Below, piece by piece: positions 1 to 6,861 of a DNA stretch of 13,292 nt; the first letter of the stretch is position 1; each line of letters opens with the position of its first letter. The notes beneath the pieces are model-generated. The model did not search any database. It was given only the letters and a program-made list of their open reading frames with translations, and was not told where the DNA came from. The translations under genes were made by a program, and so were the position numbers. This DNA comes from Methylobacter sp. (GTDB lineage Bacteria; Pseudomonadota; Gammaproteobacteria; Methylococcales; Methylomonadaceae): the NCBI GenBank assembly GCA_023229605.1, contig JALNYY010000122.1:1-13292 (forward strand), given 5' to 3'.

Positions 1-126
1 GTGCCCGATACCTACGCGGAAATTTCCGATTTAGTGCATGATTTGGGCTATAAACCCGTCACGCTGCTGGAAGACGGTATTAGGAATTTTGTTGAGTGGT
101 ATAAGGATTTTTACCGGGTAGGTTGA
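1..126 (+). CDS. UDP-glucuronate 4-epimerase-like protein, C-terminal fragment (5' end outside window)
   Basis: The first 41 codons are open in frame 1 and end at TGA 124-126. The peptide begins VPDTYAEISDLVHDLGY and ends FVEWYKDFYRVG. This matches the usual C-terminus of NAD-dependent UDP-glucuronate/UDP-galacturonate 4-epimerases (extended SDR superfamily), where a 'DVPDTYAD...LGYKP.T...GI..FV.WY..YY' ending is typical. Such enzymes invert C4 of UDP-glucuronate in the cytoplasm to supply capsule, LPS or exopolysaccharide synthesis. The Rossmann NAD-binding domain and the catalytic Ser-Tyr-Lys residues would lie upstream of the window, so function is inferred from the tail alone. Another nucleotide-sugar epimerase or dehydratase of the same superfamily is possible. 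No convincing terminator follows the stop. Confidence 0.75.
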   Translation: MPDTYAEISDLVHDLGYKPVTLLEDGIRNFVEWYKDFYRVG

Positions 127-288
127 TCAAGTAGTTTGGGAGCTGTATTTTATTTTTGATGGAACGGTTGCTATCAATAGGGGGGCTCTATAGTATTGGC
201 TCTAACGGATTGCCAGTGTGGCTATATGCACCTGAAGGTGTATACTTTAAGTTAGGCTTTTTCATTTATCCAAAGTTAGGAGCAAACA

Positions 289-678
289 GTGAAAATAAAT
301 CTATACACGATTGTAATAATAGCTTTTTCCTGCGCAGTAAACATTTCGCATGCGGATGATTTCTATCGTCAAATTGACGGCATAATGAAACCAGCAGTGA
401 ATATTATGCAACTTAGGCAAGCTTGTGCAAACGGCAATGATAGTGCCTGTATTTCTGTTGGCGAAAATCCTAACGATCCTTGCCGTCCTTATCTGTCTAC
501 CAGCGCACAGCAGTACGCTTGCCGTGTACAGCAGTGTAATAATGGAAATCAGCTGGAGTGTCAAAAGATACAGGCATACGACCAGCGTATGCGTGGCGAG
601 GCTATCAACCGAGAAAATTGCGAAAGAAACCCGCACAGCGTTTGGAATGGTTCTTTTTGTCAAAATAATATGCGCTAA
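289..678 (+). CDS. Small secreted cysteine-rich protein of unknown function (cassette-borne)
   Basis: 129 aa, GTG start. AGGAG at 278-282 sits 6 bases before it, which favours this start. Residues 1-22 form a signal peptide (basic start, hydrophobic core IVIIAFSCAV, cleavage likely after SHA), so export to the periplasm or beyond is expected. The mature part is hydrophilic and holds eight cysteines (46, 54, 65, 78, 83, 91, 111, 124), an even number suited to four disulfides. Two segments share the spacing C-x-N-G-N-x(3)-C (46-54 and 83-91), which resembles the 'ACxxGNxxAC' signature of Sel1-type repeats but is too short to be a full repeat. The C-terminus has C-x(7)-W-x(4)-C (111-124). I do not recognise the family. 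The gene lies between two integron-type core sites, with the attC-like element starting 41 bases after its stop. Codon use is more AT-rich than that of the housekeeping genes to the right. Confidence 0.75.
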   Translation: MKINLYTIVIIAFSCAVNISHADDFYRQIDGIMKPAVNIMQLRQACANGNDSACISVGENPNDPCRPYLSTSAQQYACRVQQCNNGNQLECQKIQAYDQRMRGEAINRENCERNPHSVWNGSFCQNNMR

Positions 679-702
679 CTAAAGTCCAACTTAGTTTGTT
701 TT
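677..702 (+). terminator. Weak hairpin with T-rich tail after the cassette gene
   Basis: AACTAAAG (677-684) can pair with CTTAGTT (690-696) with one bulged A and a 5-base loop, followed by TGTTTT. The stem overlaps the stop codon and is mostly A-T pairs, so it would be weak. It could be chance in AT-rich sequence. Confidence 0.25.
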
Positions 703-719
703 ATTGATTGCACATAATT

Positions 720-782
720 GCCTAACCCTACAACGATCAACCGGACTCTGCTAACGCTCCGCCGCTGAGATTTGCGTTAGGC
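720..782 (+). other. attC-like integron recombination site
   Basis: This 63-bp imperfect inverted repeat begins with GCCTAAC (720-726, fits R'' = RYYYAAC) and ends with GTTAGGC (776-782, fits R' = GTTRRRY); the two boxes are perfect reverse complements. Inside, TCAACCGGAC on the left and CCGCTGA on the right occupy the places of L'' and L' and pair partly, leaving an unpaired base as expected for the extrahelical base of attC. The right half, CCGCTGAGATTTGC then GTTAGGC, has nearly the same layout as well-known cassette sites of the CCGCTTAA...GC-GTTAGAC kind. The length is within the usual attC range (about 57-141 bp). Its position, 41 bases after the stop of a single small gene, is typical. 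The pairing was read by eye and not computed. Confidence 0.72.
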
Positions 783-859
783 GTGATGTTGTTTCGGCCT
801 AGTTGTGTGATTGCACGTTTGGTGCTTGCAGAGCTTTCTGGAGACTCTTTCTCCTTTGG

Positions 860-899
860 TTCTTAAGTTTTATCATTAATTCTTAAGTTTTATCATTAA
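860..899 (+). repeat. Exact 20-bp tandem duplication
   Basis: The unit TTCTTAAGTTTTATCATTAA occurs twice in direct, gapless succession (860-879 and 880-899), ending 24 bases before the start codon of the 130-aa gene at 924. Each copy contains CTTAAG and a -10-like TATCAT, so the duplication may double a promoter element or a regulator site. It lies in the leader that starts after the attC-like site. Nothing else was recognised in 783-859 except a 5-bp hairpin (GGAGA 840-844 with TCTCC 850-854). Confidence 0.85.
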
Positions 900-923
900 A
901 TTTTAATTATCGAGGATATACAA

Positions 924-1316
924 ATGCACATGCAAAGTTTTCACTGCCCCCACGGGTTGTACCAAGATTTAATTTCATCAACTCAGAATTGGTTAGTCAA
1001 TGAAGGTTTTGAACATCAAAAACTCACAACAGAAGAGAAAGGTATATTACTTCGAGTTGAAAAACATGGTAAATGGAAAAAGATGATTGGGATGAGTACA
1101 GCCCTAGACATTGTGTTTCACCAAATTGACAACACTGTTAATGTTCAAATCGGTGCCGGTCGTTGGGCTGACAAAGCAGTAGTCGGTGCTGTTAGTATGG
1201 TAGTACTTTGGCCATTAGCTGTAACGTCTGGCTTGGGTGCATGGGAGCAGGCTAAAATGCCTGAGCGTATTTACGAGCATATTGCTATGTTTCTTAGCCA
1301 ACATGATTCCACTTAA
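924..1316 (+). CDS. Hypothetical protein with one predicted membrane segment
   Basis: 130 aa. The ATG is preceded by GAGGAT at 912-917 at good spacing; a second in-frame ATG at 930 is too far from that site. Residues 1-80 look like a small alpha/beta domain with charged stretches (EEKGILLRVEKHGKWKKMIG) and a 'GMSTALDIVF' strand-like segment. A 'GAGRWADKAVVGAV' motif leads into a hydrophobic stretch at about 85-105 (VVGAVSMVVLWPLAVTSGLG), followed by 'AWEQAKMPERIYEHI'. I have a general memory of similar small conserved hypotheticals with a 'iG.GkW.DKA' motif before a membrane helix, but cannot name a family. It has no signal peptide, so it would be an inner-membrane protein with a cytoplasmic N-terminal domain or a hydrophobic-core soluble protein. 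It is the first gene after the attC-like site and could belong to a second cassette that has lost its 3' site. Confidence 0.7.
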   Translation: MHMQSFHCPHGLYQDLISSTQNWLVNEGFEHQKLTTEEKGILLRVEKHGKWKKMIGMSTALDIVFHQIDNTVNVQIGAGRWADKAVVGAVSMVVLWPLAVTSGLGAWEQAKMPERIYEHIAMFLSQHDST

Positions 1317-1325
1317 GGTGTAGCT

Positions 1326-1571
1326 ATGACTTTATATTCTGAAATCACTATTCCGCAACTTAAAAAAATCAGTAGGACTGTAGGGGGAAATAATGCTAGC
1401 GTTTATGCCGCATGTTTTAATCGTCACTTACCCATTTGGAATGCTCAACTGCGATTTTTAAGATTAAGGCAACGGCGCATCCTGCAAGCGGGTAATCCAG
1501 GCTTCTTTGGCCTGCGGGTCAACATGAAAGGCAAGGTTCTCCGATTTATGCAACAAGCCTTCCTCGCCTGA
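1326..1571 (+). pseudogene. Possible truncated gene start running into unrelated sequence
   Basis: An ATG at 1326 follows AAGG at 1315-1318, which overlaps the previous stop, so translation coupled to the 130-aa gene is plausible. The first 38 or so codons (MTLYSEITIPQLKKISRTVG...) read like a real N-terminus, loosely like the start of phage-type GH19 chitinase/lysozyme proteins. From about 1464 the frame lies antisense to the 3' end of the minus-strand zeta-like gene, and its composition turns basic and unnatural (LRFLRLRQRR). The simplest reading is a 5' gene fragment whose remainder was lost at a rearrangement junction near 1440-1464. It could also be a non-coding open frame. The enzyme resemblance is weak and should not be used as a name. 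Confidence 0.3.
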
Positions 1572-3620
1572 GGCATTAGGATTGAGTTGGCGTTTTTCGA
1601 CAAAATCGGCCATGCGGCGCACGTTATAAATCAACAAGCCCCGATAGCGATTTTGGTTGCGGTAAATTTGATAACCGACATTGCTTTCTTTAAACACGGG
1701 GTTGCGTTTCAGCCATTGTTCGATGCTGTCCAGATCATCATTGGCCAATTTCTTTAAAACGGACTGCGGATGCCGTTCGATAATGGTTTTAAAGTGGTTG
1801 CTCAAGCTGCTCGATAACTGATTGCGGTGCAGGGCGCGAATATCCTCATCGCTTAAGTCGAAACTCTCGGCGACTAAATAATGTTTGTCGCGGTCGCCGT
1901 CATTGGCAAATAACGATATTTTTTCCAATGCCGAGTGTTGCAACGCGGTCAGAAAAGAATCGGGTGCGCGAATATGTTTATCGATTGTGACCACCCACGG
2001 CAACGCGCGTCCGGTTTTCTCGAAGCGTTGTTTTACGCTGCATACCACCGCGGAACGCGGTAATTCGTCTTCGCGCCCTTCGGGTTTTACCAGGAACGCA
2101 TCCACTGCGGTAATTTGCGTTTGAAACCCCGCCGCTTTGAATTGTTCGACGATGGCGGTGTAGCGCGGTTGGTACGGAATGCCCGTGCCGTCATAAAGAA
2201 TGTTGAAGCCGTGCGCGATGGCGTGTTCCGCGACCAGACTACGCAGACGGGTCGCAAACGGTTCGACATACACATAATCATCGCTGTGATGGCTGGCGGC
2301 AGTCAGCACCTGGTATAAGTCGCTTATTTTACGGAATTCATCCAATGACGTAATCACGAAATTATCGCCGCATTGGGCGGCGGCAATTTCTTCGACCGCC
2401 GTTTTACCGGAGCCTGCGCCGCCCATCGACATAAATAACTTGGGCTGGGGATCTGGCGTTTTACCTGCAAAAATCGCCTGTTTTGCCAGCTCCAGTTTTT
2501 CAATGATGACGCTTAATTGGTCATAGGCAATCTCCACCGCCCGCACCAGGCGTTCATCGCCATCGGACGCCAGCATCATGGCGTCTTTTAAGCCGTGCCG
2601 GCTTACCAAATCGAAAATGCCGGCATTGTCGCCTACGCAACGGCGCAACAATTCCATCAACTCGGTATGCGCGGGCGAGCGCAAGCCGGTCAACAAATTA
2701 ATATCCAGGCAAAATAGCGGCGCTGCGCCGTCGGCATCGATGCTGATGCCGTCGATGTCGTGTTTGCCCGGCGCGCGCAAGGCTTCGGTGTTCGGCAAGT
2801 AACCGATCACATTATCCGCCGCACTGCGGGGATAATCGGCTAAATGCTTGCCGGCAAGGAAGAGCTCTTTTTGAATGCTCGCGTATGGCACCAGGCCGCC
2901 GTTAACGGAAACCAGGCATTCAATGCCGTCGGCGGTTTTTTGCGATAAAAACGGAATGCCGAAGATGAAAGTTTTATTTTCGGGCCATTGGCCGTAACCG
3001 TTCGCGATGTTGTTTAAGCTTTGGGTGCGGGTTGGATCGAGCGCGTGTTGAAAAGCCACGGTTACCGCTTGATGCGGGCTTTGAGTGTCATGAAGCGCGA
3101 TCGCATCAGCCGATTCCAGGCGCCTGAAATCAATGCCTGGCTCATAGCAGCTTTTAAAGGCGGGCAAATTGCCCAAGGCGGTCATGAAAAAATCCAGGGT
3201 CAGGCGGTTGCCGTAGGAAAACGGGCGAACGCTACGCATTTGTCGATAAAACCGCGCCAAGCGTTCGCCGATGTTTTCGGTATGCATCACAAAGCCATTG
3301 TTATCGAAAATAGCGCTGTCGACATTATTTTCATCGTTTAACACCAGGCATTCGATGGCTTCGCGGAAGGCTTTGCGCTTGGCAGCATCGGTTATGACTC
3401 CGGGGCGATGGTTGACGGTCGCCTGTTCTTTCCAGTCGCTGAATATTTCGCGGTGAATGCGGGAAAATAATTCCGTCATGTAGGTCACGCGCTTGGCCTG
3501 GTCATGAGAAACCGTTTCTTCGGCTTCCTTGTGCAGCGTGGATAACAGCTTCGTCCCTTGCGCGATTGCCAACACCGTGCGTAATTTTTTTAATTGCGCA
3601 TAGCTTGATAATTGAGGCAT
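1464..3620 (-). CDS. Zeta-toxin-like P-loop kinase with degenerate Fic-like motif in its N-terminal half
   Basis: 718 aa. The C-terminal half holds a P-loop: FMSMGGAGSGKTAVEE with Walker A GGAGSGKT at 400-407, then LDEFRK (426-431) and NILYDGTG (473-480). This order matches zeta-toxin/AAA-type kinases, where an Asp/Arg pair after the P-loop binds the sugar-nucleotide or other substrate. Zeta toxins phosphorylate UDP-N-acetylglucosamine, but the substrate here is unknown. The N-terminal half (to about 390) is much longer than a classic zeta toxin (about 270-290 aa in total). It contains RPFSYGNRLTLDFF at 132-145, similar to the Fic core HPFxxGNxR but with Arg in place of the catalytic His and the glycine-rich end altered. 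If related, it would be inactive as an AMP transferase. No signal peptide or membrane segment is seen, so it should be cytoplasmic. There is no antitoxin-sized gene next to it. The start lies 6 bases after the stop of the membrane spermidine-synthase-like gene, so the two are probably co-transcribed. The ribosome site (AGAAAG) is weak, suggesting coupling. Confidence 0.75.
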   Translation of the reverse strand: MPQLSSYAQLKKLRTVLAIAQGTKLLSTLHKEAEETVSHDQAKRVTYMTELFSRIHREIFSDWKEQATVNHRPGVITDAAKRKAFREAIECLVLNDENNVDSAIFDNNGFVMHTENIGERLARFYRQMRSVRPFSYGNRLTLDFFMTALGNLPAFKSCYEPGIDFRRLESADAIALHDTQSPHQAVTVAFQHALDPTRTQSLNNIANGYGQWPENKTFIFGIPFLSQKTADGIECLVSVNGGLVPYASIQKELFLAGKHLADYPRSAADNVIGYLPNTEALRAPGKHDIDGISIDADGAAPLFCLDINLLTGLRSPAHTELMELLRRCVGDNAGIFDLVSRHGLKDAMMLASDGDERLVRAVEIAYDQLSVIIEKLELAKQAIFAGKTPDPQPKLFMSMGGAGSGKTAVEEIAAAQCGDNFVITSLDEFRKISDLYQVLTAASHHSDDYVYVEPFATRLRSLVAEHAIAHGFNILYDGTGIPYQPRYTAIVEQFKAAGFQTQITAVDAFLVKPEGREDELPRSAVVCSVKQRFEKTGRALPWVVTIDKHIRAPDSFLTALQHSALEKISLFANDGDRDKHYLVAESFDLSDEDIRALHRNQLSSSLSNHFKTIIERHPQSVLKKLANDDLDSIEQWLKRNPVFKESNVGYQIYRNQNRYRGLLIYNVRRMADFVEKRQLNPNASGEEGLLHKSENLAFHVDPQAKEAWITRLQDAPLP

Positions 3621-3626
3621 TGCTTT

Positions 3627-5870
3627 CTATTTCCATATACTGACAATATTGGTGAAGTCATCCGTCCACGGCTTCATATCAAAATATAAAGGCATTTTTT
3701 GCCAGTTGCCGAGGCGGCTCAGGCGTAGCGGTTCCAGTGTTTCGGCATGTTTCGCCATGACCACCCAGTCGGTCGCAACCACCAGCGGGATGTCTTGTTG
3801 CGGCTTGAATTCCTGAATCAGCGCGGCCAAGTGCAAGGCTTCCGCATTAATCGACAATACTTTCTTCAGCGACAAATGGCGGTTGGTCATGTGGAAGGCC
3901 AGTATGCCGCCCGGTTTGAGTTTCTTGAAATAAAGTTCCAGCGCTTCCTTGGTCAGCAGGTGGGTCGGCACCGAGTCGGAACTGAACGCATCCATGATTA
4001 ATAGATCAAAATGCTGGTCCGGCTCTTTTTCCAGAGACAAGCGGGCGTCGCCGATGCGTATCGCGGCGTTGCGGGCGCATTGGCTCAGGTAGGTGAAATA
4101 GGCCGGGTTGCCGGCGATGTCGACCACCAGCGGATCGATTTCGTACAGCGTCCAGTTTTGCTGGTCTTTGACATAACAGGTTAACGCGCCCGCGCCCAGT
4201 CCGACCACGCCGATATTCCAGGCTTGATCGGTATTGTCGTATTCCTTAAACAGTTGCCCCATAGGCCCCGGGCGGCTGTAATAGGTCAGCGGTATTTTGC
4301 TTAAGTTTGCGGCCAGACGCTGCGCCCCGTGTTTGGTCGTGCCGTGGAACAGTTCGTGATAGATTTCAGGCTTGCCTTGTTCATCGGTTAACACAGCTAC
4401 CCTTACGGCAAGCACGCCAAAAAAAGTGCGTTCCTGATACAACGTATGCGATGACAGGCCATGCAAGCCGAGCGCAAGGAAAATAATCGCGCCGGTCATT
4501 AACGCGAAGCCGACCGGTCGCGCTCTGAGCAGGTAGGTCAACAAGGTCAAGCCTATCAGGCCGATGACGATGGCGTCGAAATACTGGAGCAAATCATCGA
4601 CGGCCGCATGAAGAATAATCCCGGCGATAACCAGCAGGGCAGGGGTTATTATCTGCAACGCTAATCCGGTGTTCAATGACGGTTTCAGCCCGGGGCGCAG
4701 CAGCAGGGCCGCAACAATCATGATCGGGTATTCGTAAACCGCATTGAACACAAACGGCGCGACAAAGGTGTTGAACATGCCGCCCAACATGCCCGCAAAC
4801 GACATGATCAGGTAGAAGTTTGTTAAATGCCGGGTATGCGGCCTTAGTTTAGCCAGTTCGCCGTGGCAGACCATCACCGCAAAGAAAAAAGCGATCAGGT
4901 GCAAAATCAGGTAAGCCCAATAAGGCAAATCCGCCGGATTAATGAACGCATAGGCGATAAACGGCAACAGGAAAATCGGTTGCAGTTTCACCATTATCGG
5001 ATGAATTTTGTCGTTCCATTTGGAAAAAACGATCACAAAAGACAATAAGTACAGCGTCAGCGGGATGATCCACAGCAACGGCACCGAGGCAATATCGGTG
5101 CTGATGAAATTGGTCAGGCCCAGCAACAGGCTGGACGGCACGAAAGCCAAAGCCAGCCAGTGCAACTTCGTGGCTAGGCTGAGGTTGTTTTCGTCGGCAA
5201 CGGCATTTACGTCCTCATGTTGCTGCTCGGTTGCTTGCCGGTTTTTCCATAGCGCAAAAGCGCAGCCTGCAATCAACAGGCAAAGCAGCAGATAGCCGAC
5301 ACCCCAGTAACTTTTCTGGTTAGCCAGCCCGATATTGGGTTCAAGCAGGAACGGGTAGCTCAGCAATGCAATCAGGCTGCCGGTGTTGCTGGCCGCATAG
5401 AGATAATAAGGGTCATGGCTGGTATGGTGGCCGACATGGGCGAACCATTTTTGAATCAATGGCGCGGTTGTGGAGACCACGAAAAAAGGCAGGCCGATAG
5501 CCAGGAATAAAGTCCAGAACAGCCAGAAGGTCGGATTGCTGTCGGTCGGCGGGGCGGTGTTTTCAGGCAGGGCTAAAGGCAGCGCCAAGAAACTGATCAG
5601 TATGACTGCCGCATGGATCTGGATTTGGCGGTGTCGGCTGTAGCGTGTGGAAAGATAATGCGCGTAAAGATAACCGAGAAACAGAATACTCTGGTAAAAC
5701 ACCATGCAGGTGTTCCAGACCGCAGGCGAACCGCCCAGTAACGGTAATAAAATCTTTCCGAACAGCGGTTGCAGTACAAACATCAGCGACGCACTGGTAA
5801 ACAAGGTCGCGGCAAACAGGAAGATCAGGGATAAATTGCGGTCGGTTGTGGCTTGTGAATGGCGGCTCAT
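3627..5870 (-). CDS. Polytopic membrane protein with C-terminal spermidine-synthase-like domain
   Basis: 747 aa. Residues 13-472 hold about 14 hydrophobic segments, including the opening LFTSASLMFVLQPLFGKILLP and the loop LLGGSPAVWNTCMVFYQ. These are hallmarks of the group annotated as fused MFS/spermidine synthase. Residues about 480-720 form a soluble Rossmann-type domain. RTFFGVLAV and LFHGTTKHGAQ (507-517) lead in, GVVGLGAGAL (554-563) is the nucleotide-binding glycine loop, YEIDP (576-580) would bind the ribose, and DAFSSDSVPTHLLT (627-640) corresponds to the catalytic-Asp loop of aminopropyltransferases. Whether it makes polyamines is uncertain: many such proteins lack proof of activity. 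The loop reads GLGAGA instead of the GGGDG of true SpeE, so the reaction should be left open. The start is chosen just before the first membrane segment; no good Shine-Dalgarno precedes it. The zeta-like gene follows 6 bases after the stop. Confidence 0.85.
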   Translation of the reverse strand: MSRHSQATTDRNLSLIFLFAATLFTSASLMFVLQPLFGKILLPLLGGSPAVWNTCMVFYQSILFLGYLYAHYLSTRYSRHRQIQIHAAVILISFLALPLALPENTAPPTDSNPTFWLFWTLFLAIGLPFFVVSTTAPLIQKWFAHVGHHTSHDPYYLYAASNTGSLIALLSYPFLLEPNIGLANQKSYWGVGYLLLCLLIAGCAFALWKNRQATEQQHEDVNAVADENNLSLATKLHWLALAFVPSSLLLGLTNFISTDIASVPLLWIIPLTLYLLSFVIVFSKWNDKIHPIMVKLQPIFLLPFIAYAFINPADLPYWAYLILHLIAFFFAVMVCHGELAKLRPHTRHLTNFYLIMSFAGMLGGMFNTFVAPFVFNAVYEYPIMIVAALLLRPGLKPSLNTGLALQIITPALLVIAGIILHAAVDDLLQYFDAIVIGLIGLTLLTYLLRARPVGFALMTGAIIFLALGLHGLSSHTLYQERTFFGVLAVRVAVLTDEQGKPEIYHELFHGTTKHGAQRLAANLSKIPLTYYSRPGPMGQLFKEYDNTDQAWNIGVVGLGAGALTCYVKDQQNWTLYEIDPLVVDIAGNPAYFTYLSQCARNAAIRIGDARLSLEKEPDQHFDLLIMDAFSSDSVPTHLLTKEALELYFKKLKPGGILAFHMTNRHLSLKKVLSINAEALHLAALIQEFKPQQDIPLVVATDWVVMAKHAETLEPLRLSRLGNWQKMPLYFDMKPWTDDFTNIVSIWK

Positions 5871-5883
5871 TATTTTTATAGGT

Positions 5884-5905
5884 AGCCCTTGGGGCTTTTA
5901 ATTTT
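5884..5905 (+). terminator. Terminator-like hairpin facing plus, within the leader of the minus-strand gene
   Basis: AGCCC (5884-5888) pairs with GGGCT (5892-5896) around a 3-base loop and is followed by TTTAATTTTT on the plus strand. The shape is that of an intrinsic terminator for plus-strand transcripts, although no plus-strand gene ends here. On the minus strand it is a small hairpin 14 bases before the start codon of the spermidine-synthase-like gene, where it could shade the ribosome-binding region. The stem is short. Confidence 0.35.
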
Positions 5906-6021
5906 TAATGCGCTAATGATAAAGCATTTGCCGCGCCGGCTAAAGTTAACCATTTTATTTAAAGAGGTGTGATCACATCCTGTTCACTGGAGAGGCAGCA
6001 TCAGCTCAAGACATAACGCCA

Positions 6022-6058
6022 CGAAGACACGAAGATAAGGTGGAACTTCGTGTCCTCG
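6022..6058. repeat. Inverted repeat between cytochrome c4 and the membrane protein gene
   Basis: Arms at 6022-6034 and 6046-6058 match at 12 of 13 positions (CGAAGACACGAAG against CGAGGACACGAAG) around an 11-base loop. It begins 21 bases beyond the cytochrome c4 stop. A transcript hairpin could end or protect that mRNA, but no T-run follows on the minus strand, so a classical terminator is doubtful. Similar 'CACGAAG' inverted repeats occur as dispersed intergenic elements in proteobacteria, as far as I recall. Confidence 0.6.
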
Positions 6059-6079
6059 CGATAAAGGAGCTTACAACGG

Positions 6080-6646
6080 CTACAACGACCCAAAATAAGC
6101 CGCTAATGCTTTAAAATCAGCCTCGGGCAGGTTGGCGGTAATGGCTTGCATCGGTCCGCTTTTACGTGAACCGGTTTTGAATGCCTTCAACTGTTGCTCC
6201 AGGTATTCGGGATGTTGCCCGGCAAGTCTTGGAAATTGGCCGTTACCCTGGGCTGTGGAGCCGTGGCATCCCAGGCACATGCCTGCTTTGGATTCGCCTG
6301 ATTTTGCCAATGCCGGATCGCCGCCGGCTTTGGCGGGTTTCTGGCTGGAAAAATAAGCGGCAAGGTTGGCTATGTCTTCATTGCTCAGGTTGGCTGTCAT
6401 GGATTGCATCATAATATTGATGCGGTCTCCAGTCTTGAATGCTTTGAGTTGGTTGGTCAGGTAGGTCGATTGTTGCGCCGCCAGGTTGGGCCACTGCGCG
6501 TTGCTGCTATGGCCTTTGGGGCCATGACAGCTGGCGCAGGTTTCTGCTTTTTGCTCTCCTGACGCTATGTCTGCCGCTGAAACCGGTAATGTTAAAAACG
6601 CAGCCAGAAAGAAACATACGGTAAGGGATTGCTGTAGTGAGTTCAT
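6080..6646 (-). CDS. Diheme cytochrome c4, periplasmic
   Basis: 188 aa. A signal peptide of about 24 residues (VCFFLAAFLTLPVSA, cleavage before ADIASG) sends it to the periplasm. Two homologous cytochrome c domains follow: CASCH at 37-41 and CLGCH at 124-128 bind the hemes, with Met80 (KTGDRINIMMQSM) and Met166 (KTGSRKSGPMQAI) in matching positions as axial ligands. The duplicated pattern 'QLKAFKTG.R' and 'P.LA.Q...YL..QL' is diagnostic for cytochrome c4. These proteins carry electrons from the bc1 complex to terminal oxidases, such as cbb3 type, which fits the petABC genes about 1.5 kb away on the same strand. AAGAGGTG lies 6-7 bases before the ATG. It seems to be its own unit, with 253 bases to sspB. 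I saw no clear promoter by eye. Confidence 0.92.
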   Translation of the reverse strand: MNSLQQSLTVCFFLAAFLTLPVSAADIASGEQKAETCASCHGPKGHSSNAQWPNLAAQQSTYLTNQLKAFKTGDRINIMMQSMTANLSNEDIANLAAYFSSQKPAKAGGDPALAKSGESKAGMCLGCHGSTAQGNGQFPRLAGQHPEYLEQQLKAFKTGSRKSGPMQAITANLPEADFKALAAYFGSL

Positions 6647-6861
6647 GATTCACCTCTTGGGGTAAGGTTAGACTATCTGTTTGGCGGGCTATCTAAAAAG
6701 CCTGCCTTTTCCGGATAAGATTTGCACTATACAACTAAAAAGATTAACCGATAACAAAAAAATTAAGGGGCGGGGATTAAGTTCAGGATTGAATTTATAG
6801 GCGCGTAGCCGTTATGCGGGACCGCAGAAATGATTTTGATGCGCGGGAAAAGGCGAAGGGA

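Larger units (their letters stand above)
252..776 (+). mobile_element. Putative integron gene cassette (one ORF plus attC-like site)
   Basis: Two identical copies of GTTAGGC, at 251-257 and 776-782, fit the integron core consensus GTTRRRY. With the usual cut after the first G, they delimit a 525-bp unit. Inside it the order is canonical: core, short leader, one small gene (289-678) starting 38 bases in, and an imperfect inverted repeat at the 3' end (720-782). The left copy lacks a convincing full attC of its own: CTCTAAC at 200-206 is only a partial partner. It may therefore be a degraded site, the remains of an attI, or a secondary insertion target. No integron integrase gene is in the window. 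Sequence to the left belongs to an unrelated sugar epimerase. The unit could be a lone cassette or part of an attC cluster lacking an integrase. Confidence 0.6.

Noticed and set aside
200..257. A second attC site to the left of the cassette
   Set aside because: CTCTAAC at 200-206 breaks the RYYYAAC rule at its first base and pairs with GTTAGGC at only five positions; the inner hairpin (CACCT/AGGTG) is not in the L''/L' places. Only the core at 251-257 is kept.
156..359. 67-aa plus-strand open frame beginning at TTG-ATG
   Set aside because: It has no ribosome site, overlaps the cassette boundary and the signal-peptide region of the better-supported gene at 289, and its protein looks random.
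2115..3456. Several plus-strand open frames of 60-106 codons opposite the zeta-like gene
   Set aside because: They lie antisense to a well-supported coding region, have no ribosome sites worth noting and give no recognisable proteins.
5968..5977. TGTGATCACA palindrome as a CRP site
   Set aside because: CRP sites need six bases between TGTGA and TCACA; here there are none, so it is only a short palindrome.
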